Shown: positions 1 to 12,508 of the stretch, one piece after another | Layout of the letters: each line of letters opens with the position of its first letter | Numbering within the stretch: position 1 is the stretch's first letter | Assembly: GCA_964036295.1 (NCBI GenBank) | Contig: OZ038463.1 | Location: 31,511,295-31,575,294, forward strand | Origin: Plumapathes pennacea | Taxonomy: Eukaryota; Cnidaria; Anthozoa; Antipatharia; Myriopathidae | Reading direction: 5' to 3' | Length of the DNA stretch: 64,000 nucleotides | Notes under the pieces: generated by a model | What the model was told of the DNA's origin: nothing | What the model saw: the letters and a program-made list of their open reading frames with translations, nothing else | Databases searched by the model: none | Program-made: the position numbers and the translations under genes

Positions 1-534
1 TGACATACCTAAACAGAGACGTAGAACAGCTGCGTGGTAAGATAGAAGAAAAGAACAAGCATATCGAGAACCTGCACACGAAACTGCAATCCTTGGAATC
101 CTACAGCCGAAGAGAAAACTTGAAATTTTTTGGTGTGCCGGAGAGGGAGGTCAATGCTTCGGAGAACGGGAAGGGCTTCGACACAAGAGAGGTTCTGTAC
201 GAGTTTATGAAAATTGTTATGGGTATTGAAGATCCACGCAACAGTATAGAGATCCAACAGGTCCACCGGATTAGAAAATCGGTTGATGGAAAGCCCAGAC
301 CAATCTTGGCCCGGTTCCTGCGCTTCCCAGATCATGAGAAAGTGCTGAGTGCGGCCTACAATCTTCGGGAGACGAACTACGTGGTTCTGCAAGATTTTCC
401 GCGCGAAATCATCGAAAGAAGACGAAAACAAATGCCAAAACAGTAAAGAAGCAAAGAAAAAGGGGCAAAAAGTATCCTTTAGTAAAGCGGAGCCGGATAA
501 ACTTTACATTCATGGAAAGTTTATTCCAATGTAA
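1..534 (+). pseudogene. L1-like LINE ORF1 relic (open at left edge)
   Basis: The reading frame is open from the window edge. It begins with a heptad-like, charge-rich coiled-coil stretch (about residues 1-30) and runs into ESYSRRENLKFFGVPE, the hallmark entry to the RRM-like domain of L1-type ORF1 (transposase_22 family). It continues through an HRIRK segment and an LRET/FPREI region. This frame stops at 444-446. The typical C-terminal tail (KEAKKKGQ, DKLYIHGKF) then continues in another frame to the stop at 532-534, so a small indel separates the two parts. No ORF2 (endonuclease/RT) follows. ORF1 proteins of this type bind nucleic acid and form the retrotransposon RNP. This copy is a broken, 3'-truncated relic, probably in an intron of the receptor gene whose last exon follows. 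Confidence 0.8.
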
Positions 535-990
535 AACATATCTTCATAACATTAATGTTGAAAACCTCCAGAATACTGTCCAAGGCAAGTTTGCATTAAA
601 CTCATTCAGGATAGTCAATTAACAGCGGAGTCGCTCGACGCTAAGAGTTTTTGTTTTTGTGATCCCTACAAAAAACTAAGTAAGTTCCAATTTTCCCTGA
701 ATAATCATAATGCTGGACATTTTCACTGTGTTTAAACACTGTTATTAAAATATCTACTAGACACCAAGCAGGTAAAATCGATAAGAGAAAACCCAAATAT
801 GAGTTTCTCGTTCATATAAATGTGAAATGCGCGAGACCGCTGTATTGAAACTCTCACAGTCTAAAATGCCCTTCGCTTCCCCGTCAAACTCAAAATGGTA
901 TGTGGGTAAATTATACCAGTTATCTTCAGTTTCTCGGCTTACCTAATGCTAAATTCCATCACATTTTTTGCATCTCTCTTTGATTGCCAG

Positions 991-1520
991 AGTGTCCACA
1001 GCAAATGTACATGGTCTCATACTACCCAGAAAATGAAGACTACGTCAATACGGTCGCCTCGATTGTAAACTGGTTCAGAGAGGAAGCAGGCCTCGACATG
1101 ATTATGGATAAGATGGCCACCCCAGATGTGAGCTCTAAGGGGCCCGAGAGATGGGCCGAATACCAAGTCCACACGGCGGACAAAATACTTGTGTTTCTGA
1201 GTCCTGGCTATAATAACGTAATTTCTGCTCATAAAGAAAACTTGTTGGAAGTTTTCTCAGATATTGAGAAACGGCTATGGTATGAAATACAACTCCTTAA
1301 ATCTATATACTGCAGCACTCGTTCGGCAGCCAAGATCGTTTCTGTTGTGGTAAATTTTGATCGTAATATGAACGTAAAGGATTTACCTCCATGGGTAGGC
1401 ATGATTTATTGCTGGCCAAACGATAAGGAGAAAATTCTGAAGCGTTTGACTGACACTGCGGAAATTGCACCGTCCGAGGTTGCAGTGACTGTGGTGAATA
1501 AAGAAGACTGTTCTTTGTAG
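991..1520 (+). CDS. SEFIR-domain receptor, terminal exon (IL-17-receptor-like, copy 1, partial)
   Basis: A single 530-nt 3'-terminal exon. The acceptor is the pyrimidine-rich stretch ending TTGCCAG at 990 and the stop is TAG at 1518-1520. It encodes about 175 residues of an intracellular SEFIR domain: VSYYPENEDYV (strand A/box 1), FREEAGLDMIMDKMAT, KGPERWAE, TADKILVFLSPGY (strand D) and a C-terminal LPPWVG...YCWPNDKEKIL. SEFIR domains mediate receptor-adaptor (Act1/CIKS-type) interaction in IL-17 signalling. The exon enters with two bases before the first whole codon, the same phase as the equivalent exon of the complete copy at 35420-35925, and the two proteins are clearly paralogous. Signal, ectodomain and TM exons must lie left of the window. 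The protein name is by domain similarity only. Confidence 0.85.
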
Positions 1521-3798
1521 ATATATTTTTTATTTGTCTCTTTTGATCATAGAATGGAAAGTATTGTTTTGTACAGAGCGTTTGATTATTAGTGTGTCAA
1601 AAGAAATATTAGGATTGATATGTTACATTCATTGATAAAGTCGCTGCCCCAATGTAAAGGGGCCCTTAGCCAATGCAATGTTTTTGTTTACATCTAGAAA
1701 TGTGTAAAAAAAAAAAAACAAAACAAAACAAAAGACATCAAAAGAAAAACAGGCAAGTATCACTTTTAGGCCAAAAGAAATTTATCTTCTGCTCAAACGA
1801 ATTAGATGAAAGTGGATTGCTATTCATCGTTCGACTTCTTATCGAGGGCTCAAAAAATGGCGGATAGAGGATTTTGGCGCGCAAAGGACTGTGGGTGAGA
1901 GAGCCCCTTTAATTCGAAAACATTAAATTTATCCAAATAACATTCCATTGCTTTATTTTAATTTGCGATCTAGCTTTCATAGTGGCTATGTTTTCTCACA
2001 GTGCTGCTATTAAGTGCAGTTATTAAATATATAAACAGTTTGAGAAAAACACTGTGCATTGAGTGGAAGGGGGCAGTGCAATATTTCATTCTCTGACCCC
2101 TTTCATTCCTGTGAAGTTTTACGCCCGTTTATTGACTTTTTATGTCACTGGGAGAACAGCCGTTGTATGATTCAAATTTCGCGCTTCGAACTTCTTCGTC
2201 TCCGGGTTCTCCCTCGGCCTTCTGAGCCTTCTATCACTAGATATGCTAAGAAGCAGTGTTTTCATGATATTTATGTGCGGACATCCAATTATAATTGCGC
2301 AAAAATAAAGGCGTAACATTGTGTCGAGCAACGAGAGTTACAATTATCGCTCGATCAACGCTACAGCGATAGTTGTAGCTTCCGTTTCTCTTCGGCAACG
2401 ACTCTTTGCTTTCCTAGTTTGTTTTTATCGATGTGGCGACCAGTAATCATTCTACAGCAGGGAGGAAACATCGATCGGCTGAAGAACGCCGCGGGTTATA
2501 GTTTTTTAGTCGATCAACATCAAGCTGAGCCGCAAGAGAATCATTTCATGACGACTTTTTGACGGATTTTGAAATTCAGTGGACGGAACATCGACAGGAA
2601 TTTATCGATATATGTGTTCGGTGGGATTCGATGGAGTTCTGACCATTCTGAACGTATTTATCAGGCTTCGAGGTTAGACCGTTGGTAATCGGAAACTCCA
2701 GCCGTGTTGTTTTCACACGGCTTCCCTTCCAAGCAAAGCTGGCTAAAATGTCTCAAAATCCCACCAGAGACACAGGCAATCCGGGTAAGCGTTAATCTAG
2801 GCTTTACTTTTTTCACTGAAATTGTTTGCTTGCGATCTTGTGAAATATCCATGTACATTTCTGTCAGCTCGGGCGCCTGTGTCGAAAATTTATTTTGAAG
2901 TGGTAGACGTTGACCTTTTCTGTAGACCGATAACCTCAGCATCACATTCCTCCATCATTTCAACATTTGAATTCTTATATTTACGACGGTATGTCCTGAA
3001 CTCTACAGATTCACATGTATAATAACAAATAACGAAACAATTTTTGTTTCACAGAGAGATCTCATAAGAGCGTCCGACACGGACGGCGGTTGATTGCCTG
3101 AACTGAAGGCGAGAAACCTTAGGCACCTCTCCTTTTATACCGCGTCTTCGTGTTTAATAGATAATGGGATAAGCTTTGTTTTCAAGTATAAGAAAGACAT
3201 CCGGCCATTCGTCATATTTTATTATTGTCATTTTTGACTCGCACTTTCTTTCAATTTATTGCTTTCTTCCGCTATTACTTCCTTTTTGATAAATCAAACA
3301 TATAAGTTAAAAGTACAGTATTTTTTTCTTCTTTGTGCTATTTAAGATTTTATCGTTTTAATCTAAGGGTGGAAAATTGACGCTATATATTACGGCTAAT
3401 GGAGCAGTCTTATGTAGTACAGTTGAAGAAAGAATGCACATTAAATAATAAAGAAATATGATGTTCACAGGCTCCATTTTCAGACATTACAAATCGTAAA
3501 CGATTCCTTATTCTCACTTCGAGAAAAGCGGTAAATTAATATCTACTTATTCTAGTTTTAGCTTGTAGCATTTTCAGTCATTTTATGATGTGTAGAATAT
3601 TGGCAAGCTTCTTATCAAAATGATCGGCTTTTGATTAACCTTTCATGGCGTAATCACCTGTGGTGTCAGGAATTATCAATCATTAAGTCAGTGGTTTCCC
3701 CTGATGAAATAAGTGATCAGAACTCAGCTTAATTCGCATTTAGTACATGTCTTCTAATGATGAACTACCATTTCGGGAGAGAGATCTGTCCTGGTAAA
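1521..3798. other. Intergenic stretch without recognised genes
   Basis: This is the 3' flank of receptor copy 1 and the 5' flank of secreted protein A. It has short low-complexity A-rich DNA near 1706-1745 and AT-rich unique-looking DNA. No reading frame has recognisable domains or splice support. The 5' promoter of gene A must lie in the last few hundred bases, but no clear TATA box was identified. Confidence 0.5.
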
Positions 3799-4510
3799 AT
3801 GAAACTCAAGACGTTCCTGTTGTTTCTGTTCTTGGTAATTAGCTTGGTAAGTTGGTCTTGGTAAATACTGTGCTGCATATACAGGAATTATAACTACAAA
3901 TATATATGCAGGTGCTGAGCACTAGCTGTCGCAAGGAATGTTTCTATTTCCTTTTTCCTTGCATTAAATGAAACATCGCAAGTTATGTAAATTATAAATA
4001 ATGCTTATTTGTTAGTAACCCAGTACTACAACACTGTAACGCAGATCTTGTCTCTACATAAAAAAAAATACTTACTATTTTCTCTTCCTTGCGTTGTATA
4101 AGTTTAAAGATGCAGCAAGCGCCCACCGTACAAAAAACCGGCCATCAGTTTATGACGACTTTGCGGTAGAAGACGTCGACAACAACGACAAAGACCAAGA
4201 GAACGCACCTACAGATAGGCTGCAAGAGAGAGCTGACAAAAAGCGCGGAGTAAACTTTGACGTCCTCTCTTTTATAAAAAACTATAATCAAACTGTGCTC
4301 CATAGATCAAATGGGCATAGTTCGGCAGACTCTGAAAAGTGTGATACTGAAACCAATCCATGTGTCGATGGTTTGTATCCGGATACAACGGGATATTCAA
4401 AGTGTGAATGCCGTAAGCCCTTTTGTAAGAATACAAACATTGGGAGCTGTACCGTTGACTTAGATTGGTTTGTGAAACTGTTGAATAGATTGTACAATAT
4501 ATGGAACTAA
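3799..4510 (+). CDS. Small secreted Cys-rich protein A (two exons)
   Basis: Exon 1 (3799-3846) is ATG plus a hydrophobic signal peptide, MKLKTFLLFLFLVISL, ending at a GTAAGT donor in phase 0. Exon 2 (4103-4510) follows a TATAAG acceptor, also in phase 0, and runs to a TAA stop. The product is 151 residues: signal peptide, an acidic/basic propeptide-like region with a KKR dibasic site, a helical segment (ERADKK, LSFIKNYNQ), then a six-Cys domain with spacing C-x6-C-x13-C-x-C-x4-C-x7-C and a hydrophobic C-terminal helix. No known family is recognised with confidence; the CxC pattern is loosely EGF- or Kazal-like. It is clearly paralogous to protein B (39600-40612): same exon structure and the shared motifs ERA[SD]KK, YxQ, CEC and C-x2-D[IL]. 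It lies 2.3 kb downstream of a SEFIR receptor on the same strand, as B does. Function unknown. Confidence 0.75.
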
Positions 4511-4515
4511 TGGAT

Positions 4516-4521
4516 AATAAA
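4516..4521 (+). promoter_or_regulatory. Polyadenylation signal AATAAA of secreted protein A
   Basis: A canonical AATAAA hexamer starts 6 nt after the stop codon of protein A. It supports this as the 3' end of a short independent transcript and not an internal exon of a longer gene. Confidence 0.5.
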
Positions 4522-4837
4522 GTGGCTCAAAGTCAAAGTAACCTACAGTTATCAATAGCTCTGTGTGCGTACTCACTTGCTTTATCTCTGTCTATTAATT
4601 TACTCCTGTGAACCTACTACTCATCCCTACCCTTTTTGAAGGGAAAATATCATTGAATAATGATCAATGCAATTACGTATATTTTTGCTTGTAACAAAAA
4701 ATAAGCTATAAGTCTTGACAGTCTATGCCAGTCCTCCTGACCAGTTTTTCAAAGCATTGTTACACTAATCCTAGATTGGGATTTTAGTCCATAAAGCTGA
4801 ATATAATCCCCGAACGAAGTGAGGGAAATACTCACGA

Positions 4838-6530
4838 CGCTAATGCAGTAGTATTATCGCCTTATCGGAGACTCCAAGCGTGTCGCCATCTCAAAATCTA
4901 ATGTTCGTGTGTTTGTGTGTTTGCGTGTTTGCGTGTGGCATACGACCTCGTCCCAAGGCCCTCCGCGTCGAGCGACCACAGCAGGCGAGGTTACATCGGC
5001 AGCTTAACTGTAAACCGCCATTTTCTTGGTGACATGCGGTAGAGTACGAACTGAAGTGATTTTGTACAACAAGATGCAGATACAAGGCCAAGCAGTTCGA
5101 CGGACGGCTGTAAATTGCCCGGATATTTTGCCAGTGCATGGGAGGCAAGCTTTACTAAAAACGGATTCTTTAAGGTCCAACGGTCTTTAAGGTAAAACGC
5201 AGACACTTCTTCAGAAAGGAATAGCAAAATACAGTCGGTGGAAATCGAACAATCACTCTGGCAAATTTCACCTTTCGCAACAACAGGAATGCAGTTTTCA
5301 GAATCCAATTTGACAAGATGACAACACAATACAATGGAAAGTGAAATTTTCGTACTGTAACTACTCTATACAGTGTATTTTGAAATCATTGAAGACGTTA
5401 ACAATAGTGTTTTGGGTTTTGTTTCTTTTGCTGGAAAAGAGCTAAAGCTATGGCTTTCAGGAACCGGTGAGTTTTGAAAATTTACATCAATTAACGTTAA
5501 ATACACTTTTGTTAAACGACGGTCGTGTTATCATTGGTATTTCAACAATTGCCGTATATTTTGTCGTTTGATGCCCCGGGAACTGTGATGAAGGCCAAGT
5601 AGGATTATACTGTGATCTTTTCGCTGGTTTTCAAAGCTATTTCAGAGTGCCTTCGTGCAAGATTGTGTCATCCGATTCCTGACATGTTTGCATAATTTCA
5701 TTGACAGTCTGACACATGCTGTGAAATTTTGTCGCCGCGTTTGTTGGCACACTGTATTCAGGGATAAAATGTAACCGGGTTAAAATGCTTTTGCTTTTTG
5801 AAGGCTATCAAAGTAGGAAATATCCGGCCACTGCTTTCCAAATTAAACAATATGTCTACTAGCGGGACACCCCGTAAGATACTCGCTCAACACAATCGGA
5901 CTTTGTATTATTTAGTGACCGGGTTTGCTCGCTCAATAAAATTGGACCTTGTATTATTTAGTGACTTGATTTTTTTTTTCTGTCAAAGATTTTAAAATCG
6001 TCAAACGCAGTTTGAAAAGTTGTTGTGTTCAAAATTGAATCCCTGCCAAAATTCACACGATTAGCGTGTAAACAAGCGACTCGCTTTGACGGTTCTAAAT
6101 TTGGCACACACACAAAAAAAACAAACATACACTTATGTGGTTAGGATAAAGCACTGGCTGGAGAAATCGCGGCTTTTCTTGAAATTCATAAAAACTTCGG
6201 TGTCCAAGATCGACTTTGCTTGGCTTTCAATCCTCGGGAGTATTCTGTAGTTGCGTGTAAATGTTTTCTCAGCGAATTTTGAAGTTCGGCTAGTGTCTAC
6301 GAAAATTGCAGACTGTGCACGTTGTCTGAACTAAACCAGACTGCCGTGTGACAAAGATTTTTTTGTAGCGGCCGACTGGTGACGTCGCTACACAGCCGTG
6401 GTTTACTGAAAAAAAAATTTAAATAATGTCCGAACGGAAAATAAACAAGAATCCCGCTTTCCGAAAACCCACTACTGAGCGAGGGGATATCTACGATTAT
6501 CGTATTTCTAGTTAAATTGGAGCTTTCTTT
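4838..6530 (+). repeat. Dispersed repeat family R1, copy 1
   Basis: This stretch aligns collinearly with 8900-10385. Shared landmarks include the segments around 4865-4910/8945-8990, 5040-5150/9060-9170, 5200-5330/9262-9390, 5565-5640/9632-9700, 5990-6060/10020-10090 and 6290-6500/10155-10360. Copy 1 carries extra sequence relative to copy 2 in places. Short open frames on both strands are not conserved between copies, so I treat it as non-coding. Class not recognised. Confidence 0.7.
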
Positions 6531-7732
6531 AAACAATGGTACTCTGAATGTAAGAAATTTTTCTTAGACCAATTTTTAAAGAAAATTATTCCCAGTTTTA
6601 TAATTGTTTGACTTTGAATCTCAAAGCCCTAATATATAATTCAAGTTTGAGCTGTGCTACAGACAACATCGAAGATTACCTCGCTAAGTAACAAATCTAT
6701 ATTTAGCTTAGATATTAAGCGCGCAGCCCCTATAGAAAGTAAGCCAAACAGATGAAAATGTACTGGCTTTTTGCCGCAATGCAATAGCACCGAACTGGTC
6801 TGATAAAGCCCCACCAAAAGAAGTTAAGTGTGTAAGACCTAGTTAGCATTTCAGCAGCGCATCAACTTCCTGAAATACTGCACGTTATCATACAATATAT
6901 TGTTTGAATTGAATTATTATACGAAGCTAATGTAGAAATTGTTCCCAGTAGTATCCAAACATTTCATCTCCTTTCTTTATAAAATATGTAAACCATCTGC
7001 GGGCTTGATGCGACTTGCTTGGGATCAGGCTCTATCGGATCACAAAAAAAGTTACTTCCTTTGCGCGCTTTTAGCTGACTATTTTATTAGCTTAAAAAGC
7101 TAAACATAAACTAGGCAAATATTCCCATATTCTCTTACTTTGAAGCGTTTGCCTATGGCACGCTTAATATGCACCAGTTTCATTTGACAAACTACCGAAC
7201 ACATCAAAATGCCATGATAAATATTTAATGGTTTTCAAACACCTGATGGTGCAATGTTGCCATGAATCAATATTGCTTCCATCTTCATAAGATGTTGGCA
7301 AACAGATGATTGATGTGCACCTTTTGCACTATAGCTGCTCTGTTAATTATAAAATGTCCAGCTAAATACAAAATAAGTCACAAAATAATTCACTGAAAAA
7401 CCTTTTACCAGAGTGTGTAAATATGGCTAGCCTACATTTTACAAGTAATTTACATATAATATACATATGATTTACATAATGTGTAAACTATTTTTACATA
7501 CTCCCTATGTAAATGGGTAGGCAGCATGTAAACGTCAATTTGCTAGCAAAGAGTGGGTTGTTTACATACATTTTACCCCATTTTACACAATAGCTAAAAG
7601 GGTAGAATTTCCCAGCGTTTTACTTTGATCTCAGTTTATATTACATCAGCCACACTACCAACTGAGCTTAAGCTATACTACCACTTTCATTTGGCAGCTC
7701 CAGCGTTAATATACTGATAATTATAAAATAAC
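6531..7732. other. Non-coding AT-rich stretch
   Basis: No gene is seen. Positions 7410-7600 are rich in TTTACAT/ATGTAAA words in both orientations and may be a decayed foldback element. On the minus strand at about 7635-7690 there is a GCTCAGTTGGTAG A-box-like motif of the kind found in tRNA-derived SINEs, but no matching B box or tRNA fold was found. Confidence 0.35.
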
Positions 7733-8028
7733 TATGATACTACGCGCGCCCTGATTGGCTAAATAACCGTGTAATATGAGAGTATATTACATGCTGACGC
7801 GATATGCGATGTTTTTTACTTGGCTAATTATTTTATAAAAGCAATATATAACGTGTTCCCGTGTAATATAGCCTCATCTAAACACTTGGGAAGTTGGGAG
7901 AACACTCGAGTAGCGCCGAAAACCACTCGGCGGCCTCGTGGTTTCCTTACGCTACTCTCGTGTTCTCCCAACTTCCCGCGTGTTTAGATGAGGCTATATT
8001 ACACGGTGACGCGTTATATATTTCTTAA
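7733..8028. mobile_element. Foldback MITE, family M1 (uninterrupted copy)
   Basis: Long inverted arms: the segment at about 7860-7915 (GTGTAATATAGCCTCATC...) is the reverse complement of the segment at about 7950-8005. Outer flanks contain ATTGGCTAAATAACCGTG and TATATTACATGCTGACGCG. No coding capacity, so it is a non-autonomous element. A second copy at about 45530-46195 carries another element inserted in it, and this copy serves as the empty-site reference. Confidence 0.75.
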
Positions 8029-8899
8029 ATCACAAATCATTAGTTTACGGGTCAATCATTCAGTCAATCGCACCTTCTGCGGACTAATAGTTTATATTTG
8101 ATAATTTATCTGTTTTAAATTTCAAACTTCAGTTGAACTCTTATAATTATCTATTTGTCACAACTTGTCATTACCGTATTTTGAGCGACTCGCAATTTTG
8201 TGCAAGTTTAAATAATTTATTATAGTATCCTGTTGGAGCTCAGCTGATTCTAATGCGACCGATCCCTGATATGCTATATAAATCTTGAAACGGCAGTTTC
8301 ACCACAGTCACAAAGCTCACCGATTTCCCAACTCTTTTCCCAAACTCTCGGGCACCGCAGAATGCAACAAAATCCCGAATCAGAAGAGAAAATCAACTGA
8401 TCGGCACAATGTGCGGACACTCCAAATTACTGTTTTTCCCATGAGTCAGCTATTTATTTTTCATGTGTCAACCATTTACACTACTCTGTCCTAGACGGTG
8501 CCATGATGGCTTTTCATAAGAGTTATTTTGAACAGCATGCATTATCAGTGGTACAAAAGAGCCACATTTAAAAACTCCTGACCTTGATGACCAAGGTGGC
8601 TGTATTAGGTCTTGAACAGTCGCCCTTATCGGTTATACTCAAGAAATAGTCCTACTGACAAATCAGTCCTTGGTGGCTTTAACTGGATTACCTCACTGAA
8701 GGGTCAAACAATGGGGCTGATTTGAAATTTGGGGCTGATTGTGGCCTGAAGTATCATAAAATAAGTTGAACTCAAAGCAAAAGTTAATTTTTCCATAGCG
8801 AATCACCAACAAACTGCCATAAAAATCTTAGTCGAAGTATCATTCCGACTCCAGACCATAAAAGTCAAGCTAAAGTCCCCGTATTGAAATCACAGTAGT
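8029..8899. other. Non-coding stretch
   Basis: No supported gene, RNA or clear repeat was seen. A 69-codon open frame here has no domain or splice support. Confidence 0.4.
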
Positions 8900-10385
8900 A
8901 ATAATCACAACGCTAATGCAATAGTATCGCCTTATCTGGAGAGTCCAAGCGCGTCGCCATCTCGAAATTTAATGTTCGTCTGTCAGTCAGTCAGTCTGGC
9001 GTACGACCTTGTTCCCAGGCTCTTAGGCAAGAACTGTAAACCGACATTTTGTTTGGGGACATGCGATAGAGTACGAACGGAAGTGATTTTGTACAACAAG
9101 ATGCAGATACAAGGCCAAGCAGTTCGACGGACGGCTGTAAACTGTCCGGATGTTTTGCCAGTGTATCGGAGGCAAGTTTGCTAGCTGTAAAACGAATTCT
9201 TTAAGGCATCTACTGGTCGACCTGAACACAATCCCAGACGCCAGTATTGTGTTAAAACGCAGACACTTCTTCAGAAAGGAATAGCAAATTACAGTCGGTG
9301 GAAATCGAACAATCACTGTGGCAAATTTCATCTTTACAATAACAGGATTGTAGTTTTCAGAATCCATTTGACAAGATGACGAAACATAATACAACGGAAA
9401 GTGGAATTTTTGTACTGTAATAGGACTGCTCTATACAGTGTATTTTGAAATCATTGAAGACGTAAAAAAATATTGGTTTGGGTTTTGTTTCCTTTGCTGC
9501 AAAAGAGCTAAAGCTATGGCCTTCAGGAACCGGTGAGTTTTGAAAAATTACATTAATTAACGTACGCGTATGTTATTTTAAAGTTGTGTTATTGTTATGG
9601 TATATCAACAATCGCCGTATACTGTATTTTGTCGTTTGATGCCCCGGGAACTGTGATGAAGGCCAAGCAGGACTATATTGTTTTCAAAGCTATTTCAGAG
9701 TGCCTTCGTGCACAAATAAGATTGTGTCTTTTAATTGTAATTTTGCTGACAGTCTGACATATGGAAATGCTGTGAAGGTTTCTCGCCGTGTTTGTTGGCA
9801 CACTGTATTCAAGGATGAAAATTAACCGGGTTGAAGTGCTCTTGCTTTCCGAAGGCTATTAAAGTAGAAAATACCCGGCCAGGGGCCACTGCTTTCCAAT
9901 TAAACAGTTGGCCGAATTTGCTCGCTCAATACAATCGGACCTCGTATTATTAACCGGGTTTGCTCGCTCAGTTCAATCGGAACTTGTATTATTTAGTGAC
10001 TTAATTTCTTTTCTTTTGTCAAAGATTTTAAATTCGTCAAACGCGGTTTGAAAAGTTGTTGTGTTTAAAATTGAATCCTTGCCAAAATTCACACATTTTG
10101 CAAGACTTCGAAAGCGTGTAAACAAGCAACTCTCGCTTTGAAAAAAGTTCGGCTAGTGTCCACGAAAATTGAAGACTGTGCACGTTGTCTGAACTAAACC
10201 AGACTGCCATGCGGCAAAGATTTTTTTTAGTGGCCGACTGGTGACGTCGCTACACAAACCGTGGTAAAGATTTTATCTCCAAGCAGAAAATAAACAAGAA
10301 CCCCGCTTTCCGAAAACCCACTGCAGAGCGAAGGGATATCTGCGATTATCGTATTTCTAGTAAAATTGACTGAGCGCTGTAGGCA
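8900..10385 (+). repeat. Dispersed repeat family R1, copy 2
   Basis: Direct-orientation second copy of the 4838-6530 repeat, starting about 4.06 kb further on, with indels and many substitutions. It ends near 10365-10380, as does the similarity in copy 1 (CGATTATCGTATTTCTAG is shared). It could be two insertions of one family or a segmental duplication. Confidence 0.7.
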
Positions 10386-10530
10386 CGAAAAGGATTTGCT
10401 CCCGCTAAAAAGTTGCTTCTCAACATAAAATTTAGTACGTTAATACCGTCCTTATGAGCCATTCGAAAGCTGGAGATTTATTTTTGTCTTTTCTATCAAC
10501 GATATACACGATGTTTTTAGATTGCCCGGT

Positions 10531-10554
10531 GTGTGTGTGTGTGTGTGTGTGTGT
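10531..10554. repeat. (GT)n microsatellite
   Basis: About 12 uninterrupted GT dinucleotides, just downstream of the second R1 repeat. Confidence 0.9.
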
Positions 10555-11160
10555 TTTTTCTGGGAAGAACAAACTATAAATTTGACACCGTAAGAAAGCG
10601 TCATCTGAGTGAACTTTAAACTCGGGAGCGCGCAATAAAAGGGGACCCCCCATGGGGAATATTTTTTAAAACTAGGAGTAATCAGAGATTAATGGAGTGC
10701 GTTCGAAATGGTTTCTGTGTAAATTAAATTTCCATTGAAAAAATTCATTCAGGTCGAGGAATGACTGAACACTTGCACTGGTATGGTTGTGCACAAAATG
10801 GGACAGGCACAAAACAGTTACTGGAAACGAGAACACTGCTGATTATAAAGCTGATGCAAATACCTCGGAAATAATCATTGCAGCACAAAGCACTGTTTTG
10901 GTGTGTAGAATAATTTTATTATAAAATATATAATTTCATCTAACAGTTCAATAATAAAATATAACTAAATGTAGCCTGCATTGTGAACAGACCCAAACAG
11001 GAACAATTCAAAGCTGAAACGAAATTTTTATCATGCAAACGTTCATGTTGTGGAGAACATGACGTATAAACAGGAACTTGACTAACAATGTCCAGTGAAT
11101 GTGAATAGATACTGTAATAGTATGCTGCACATTTTTTTCTTAGTCTCAGTGCGGTTTTTT

Positions 11161-12508
11161 TCACAGGTTGACATCAGTTATTTTTCTCTGTTGTGTGTCG
11201 TAAACTATTGAAAGGCTGTCTAGTTCCAACAGAGACTCAGTGAGCTCTTCTTCTGCACATGACTTCAAGTTTGGAGGATTGCCACAGAGTGATACAAGTT
11301 TCTTGACGATCTGGTTGTAAGCAAAAAGGCGCAGGACATTCTTGTCATCTTTGTCTTGGAGATGCATCTTGACAGACCATTGGATGTGGTCTGTTGACAC
11401 CTTTTGTGTAAGGTTGCAGGACTCACAAAATGCTATTTTACCATTGGGTCTCAGTGTGATCCTTTTGGTGCAGGAACAGCAGACATGTGACTTGTTGGTT
11501 GACTGTATTCCCAGTACAGATACGTTAGCCCCTTTTGTGGTGACTAATTCTATGCCATCCATGGGGTGTAAGGGGCCAGGAAAATGCTCAGTTTCTTCAA
11601 TGGATAACCCAGTTGCTTCTTTTGGTGTGTTGAGGTACTTTACACCATTGTTCTGCTTTAGCCTTACATTCTTAAAGAGATAGGTCTTGCCTTCTTCTAG
11701 CTGTCCTGTGTGCTCAGCCCATAGAACCACTTTGATGTGGCCTGTCTGGTCAACAATGAAGGCTTCCTGTTTCTTCAGGGGCTCAGAATCACTTATTACC
11801 AGAGTTTTCACTGCAGCTAATTGAGACAAATAGCCCTTTACAGTGATGAGTTGATGTGGGGCAACATTAGCCAGTGAAGCAATTGACAATGGGGTACCTG
11901 TGCCAGCGACTGGTTGGTATTGGAAGTGCCCCTGCAGTTCTGGTACTGCAGTTAGATTGGTGTATTTTTGGATCACGATGTCCTGGTGGCCATACTTGTT
12001 GCTTGTGCGATAGTTTGAAATCTTAATGGGGCTTTTTTGGTTCTGCACAGCGTCAAAGGTTGCCTTTCGTTCCGGAACAAAACATACTGCTCTTTGAACA
12101 TCAGTGGCAGATGTCTGAAGGCTGCAGTTGAAGTACTTCAGAGTTCCTGATTTCTTAATTGGAGATGTACTATGAACATAGCATATGATCTCTTGTTTTG
12201 GGGTGTTGTTATCTTTATCACCTACAGTAGGCAAATATACCAAAAGAAAGACTCAATAAAGAATGGTTCCACTTTTAAATTCATCTGTACATAAGTCCAT
12301 GTGCAGGTTATGAACAGTTCCTCCTTTTCTGCTGCCGATGTTTTAACCCCCCTCCCTCACTCCATACTCTTCCACACTCCCTATATGGCTTTGGAGGGAA
12401 AAGGAGGGACTGTTTGCAGTCTAGTCCATGTGCTGTATTATAGTCCATTCAGAGGCAAAAGACGAGAAGGCATTAAATCGCAAATTTTGTGAACATACCT
12501 GAGGCCAT
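11161..12508 (-). CDS. RPA70-like single-strand DNA-binding protein of Helitron (two exons)
   Basis: Exon 1 (12508-12499) holds ATG GCC TCA G and a GTATGT donor. Exon 2 (12221-11161) begins after a CTGTAG acceptor and restores frame, giving a start of MASGDKDNNTPKQE and 356 residues in total. The middle contains OB-fold signatures (IKVVLWAEHTGQLEEGKTY, LKQNNGVKYL). Next comes a zinc-ribbon-like CxxC...CxxC segment (CCSCTKRI..., CESC) and a second OB-like region, as in RPA1 C-terminal domains. Helitron RPA proteins are thought to protect ssDNA intermediates during rolling-circle transposition. A longer start that reads through the intron (ATG at 12243) is possible, but the spliced start is cleaner. 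It lies directly downstream of the Rep/helicase gene on the same strand, which supports its belonging to the element. Confidence 0.8.

Noticed and set aside
860..897. Possible juxtamembrane mini-exon of receptor copy 1 (AG before, GTATGT after)
   Set aside because: It is 38 nt and would break the phase shared by the paralogue (39 nt, 2+36+1), and one phase has an immediate stop. Similarity to the copy 2 mini-exon is too weak.
3799..4510. Identifying secreted proteins A/B as IL-17 ligands or coral SCRiP-type peptides
   Set aside because: The cysteine number and spacing do not match the IL-17 cystine fold or the patterns I know, and no family signature is visible.
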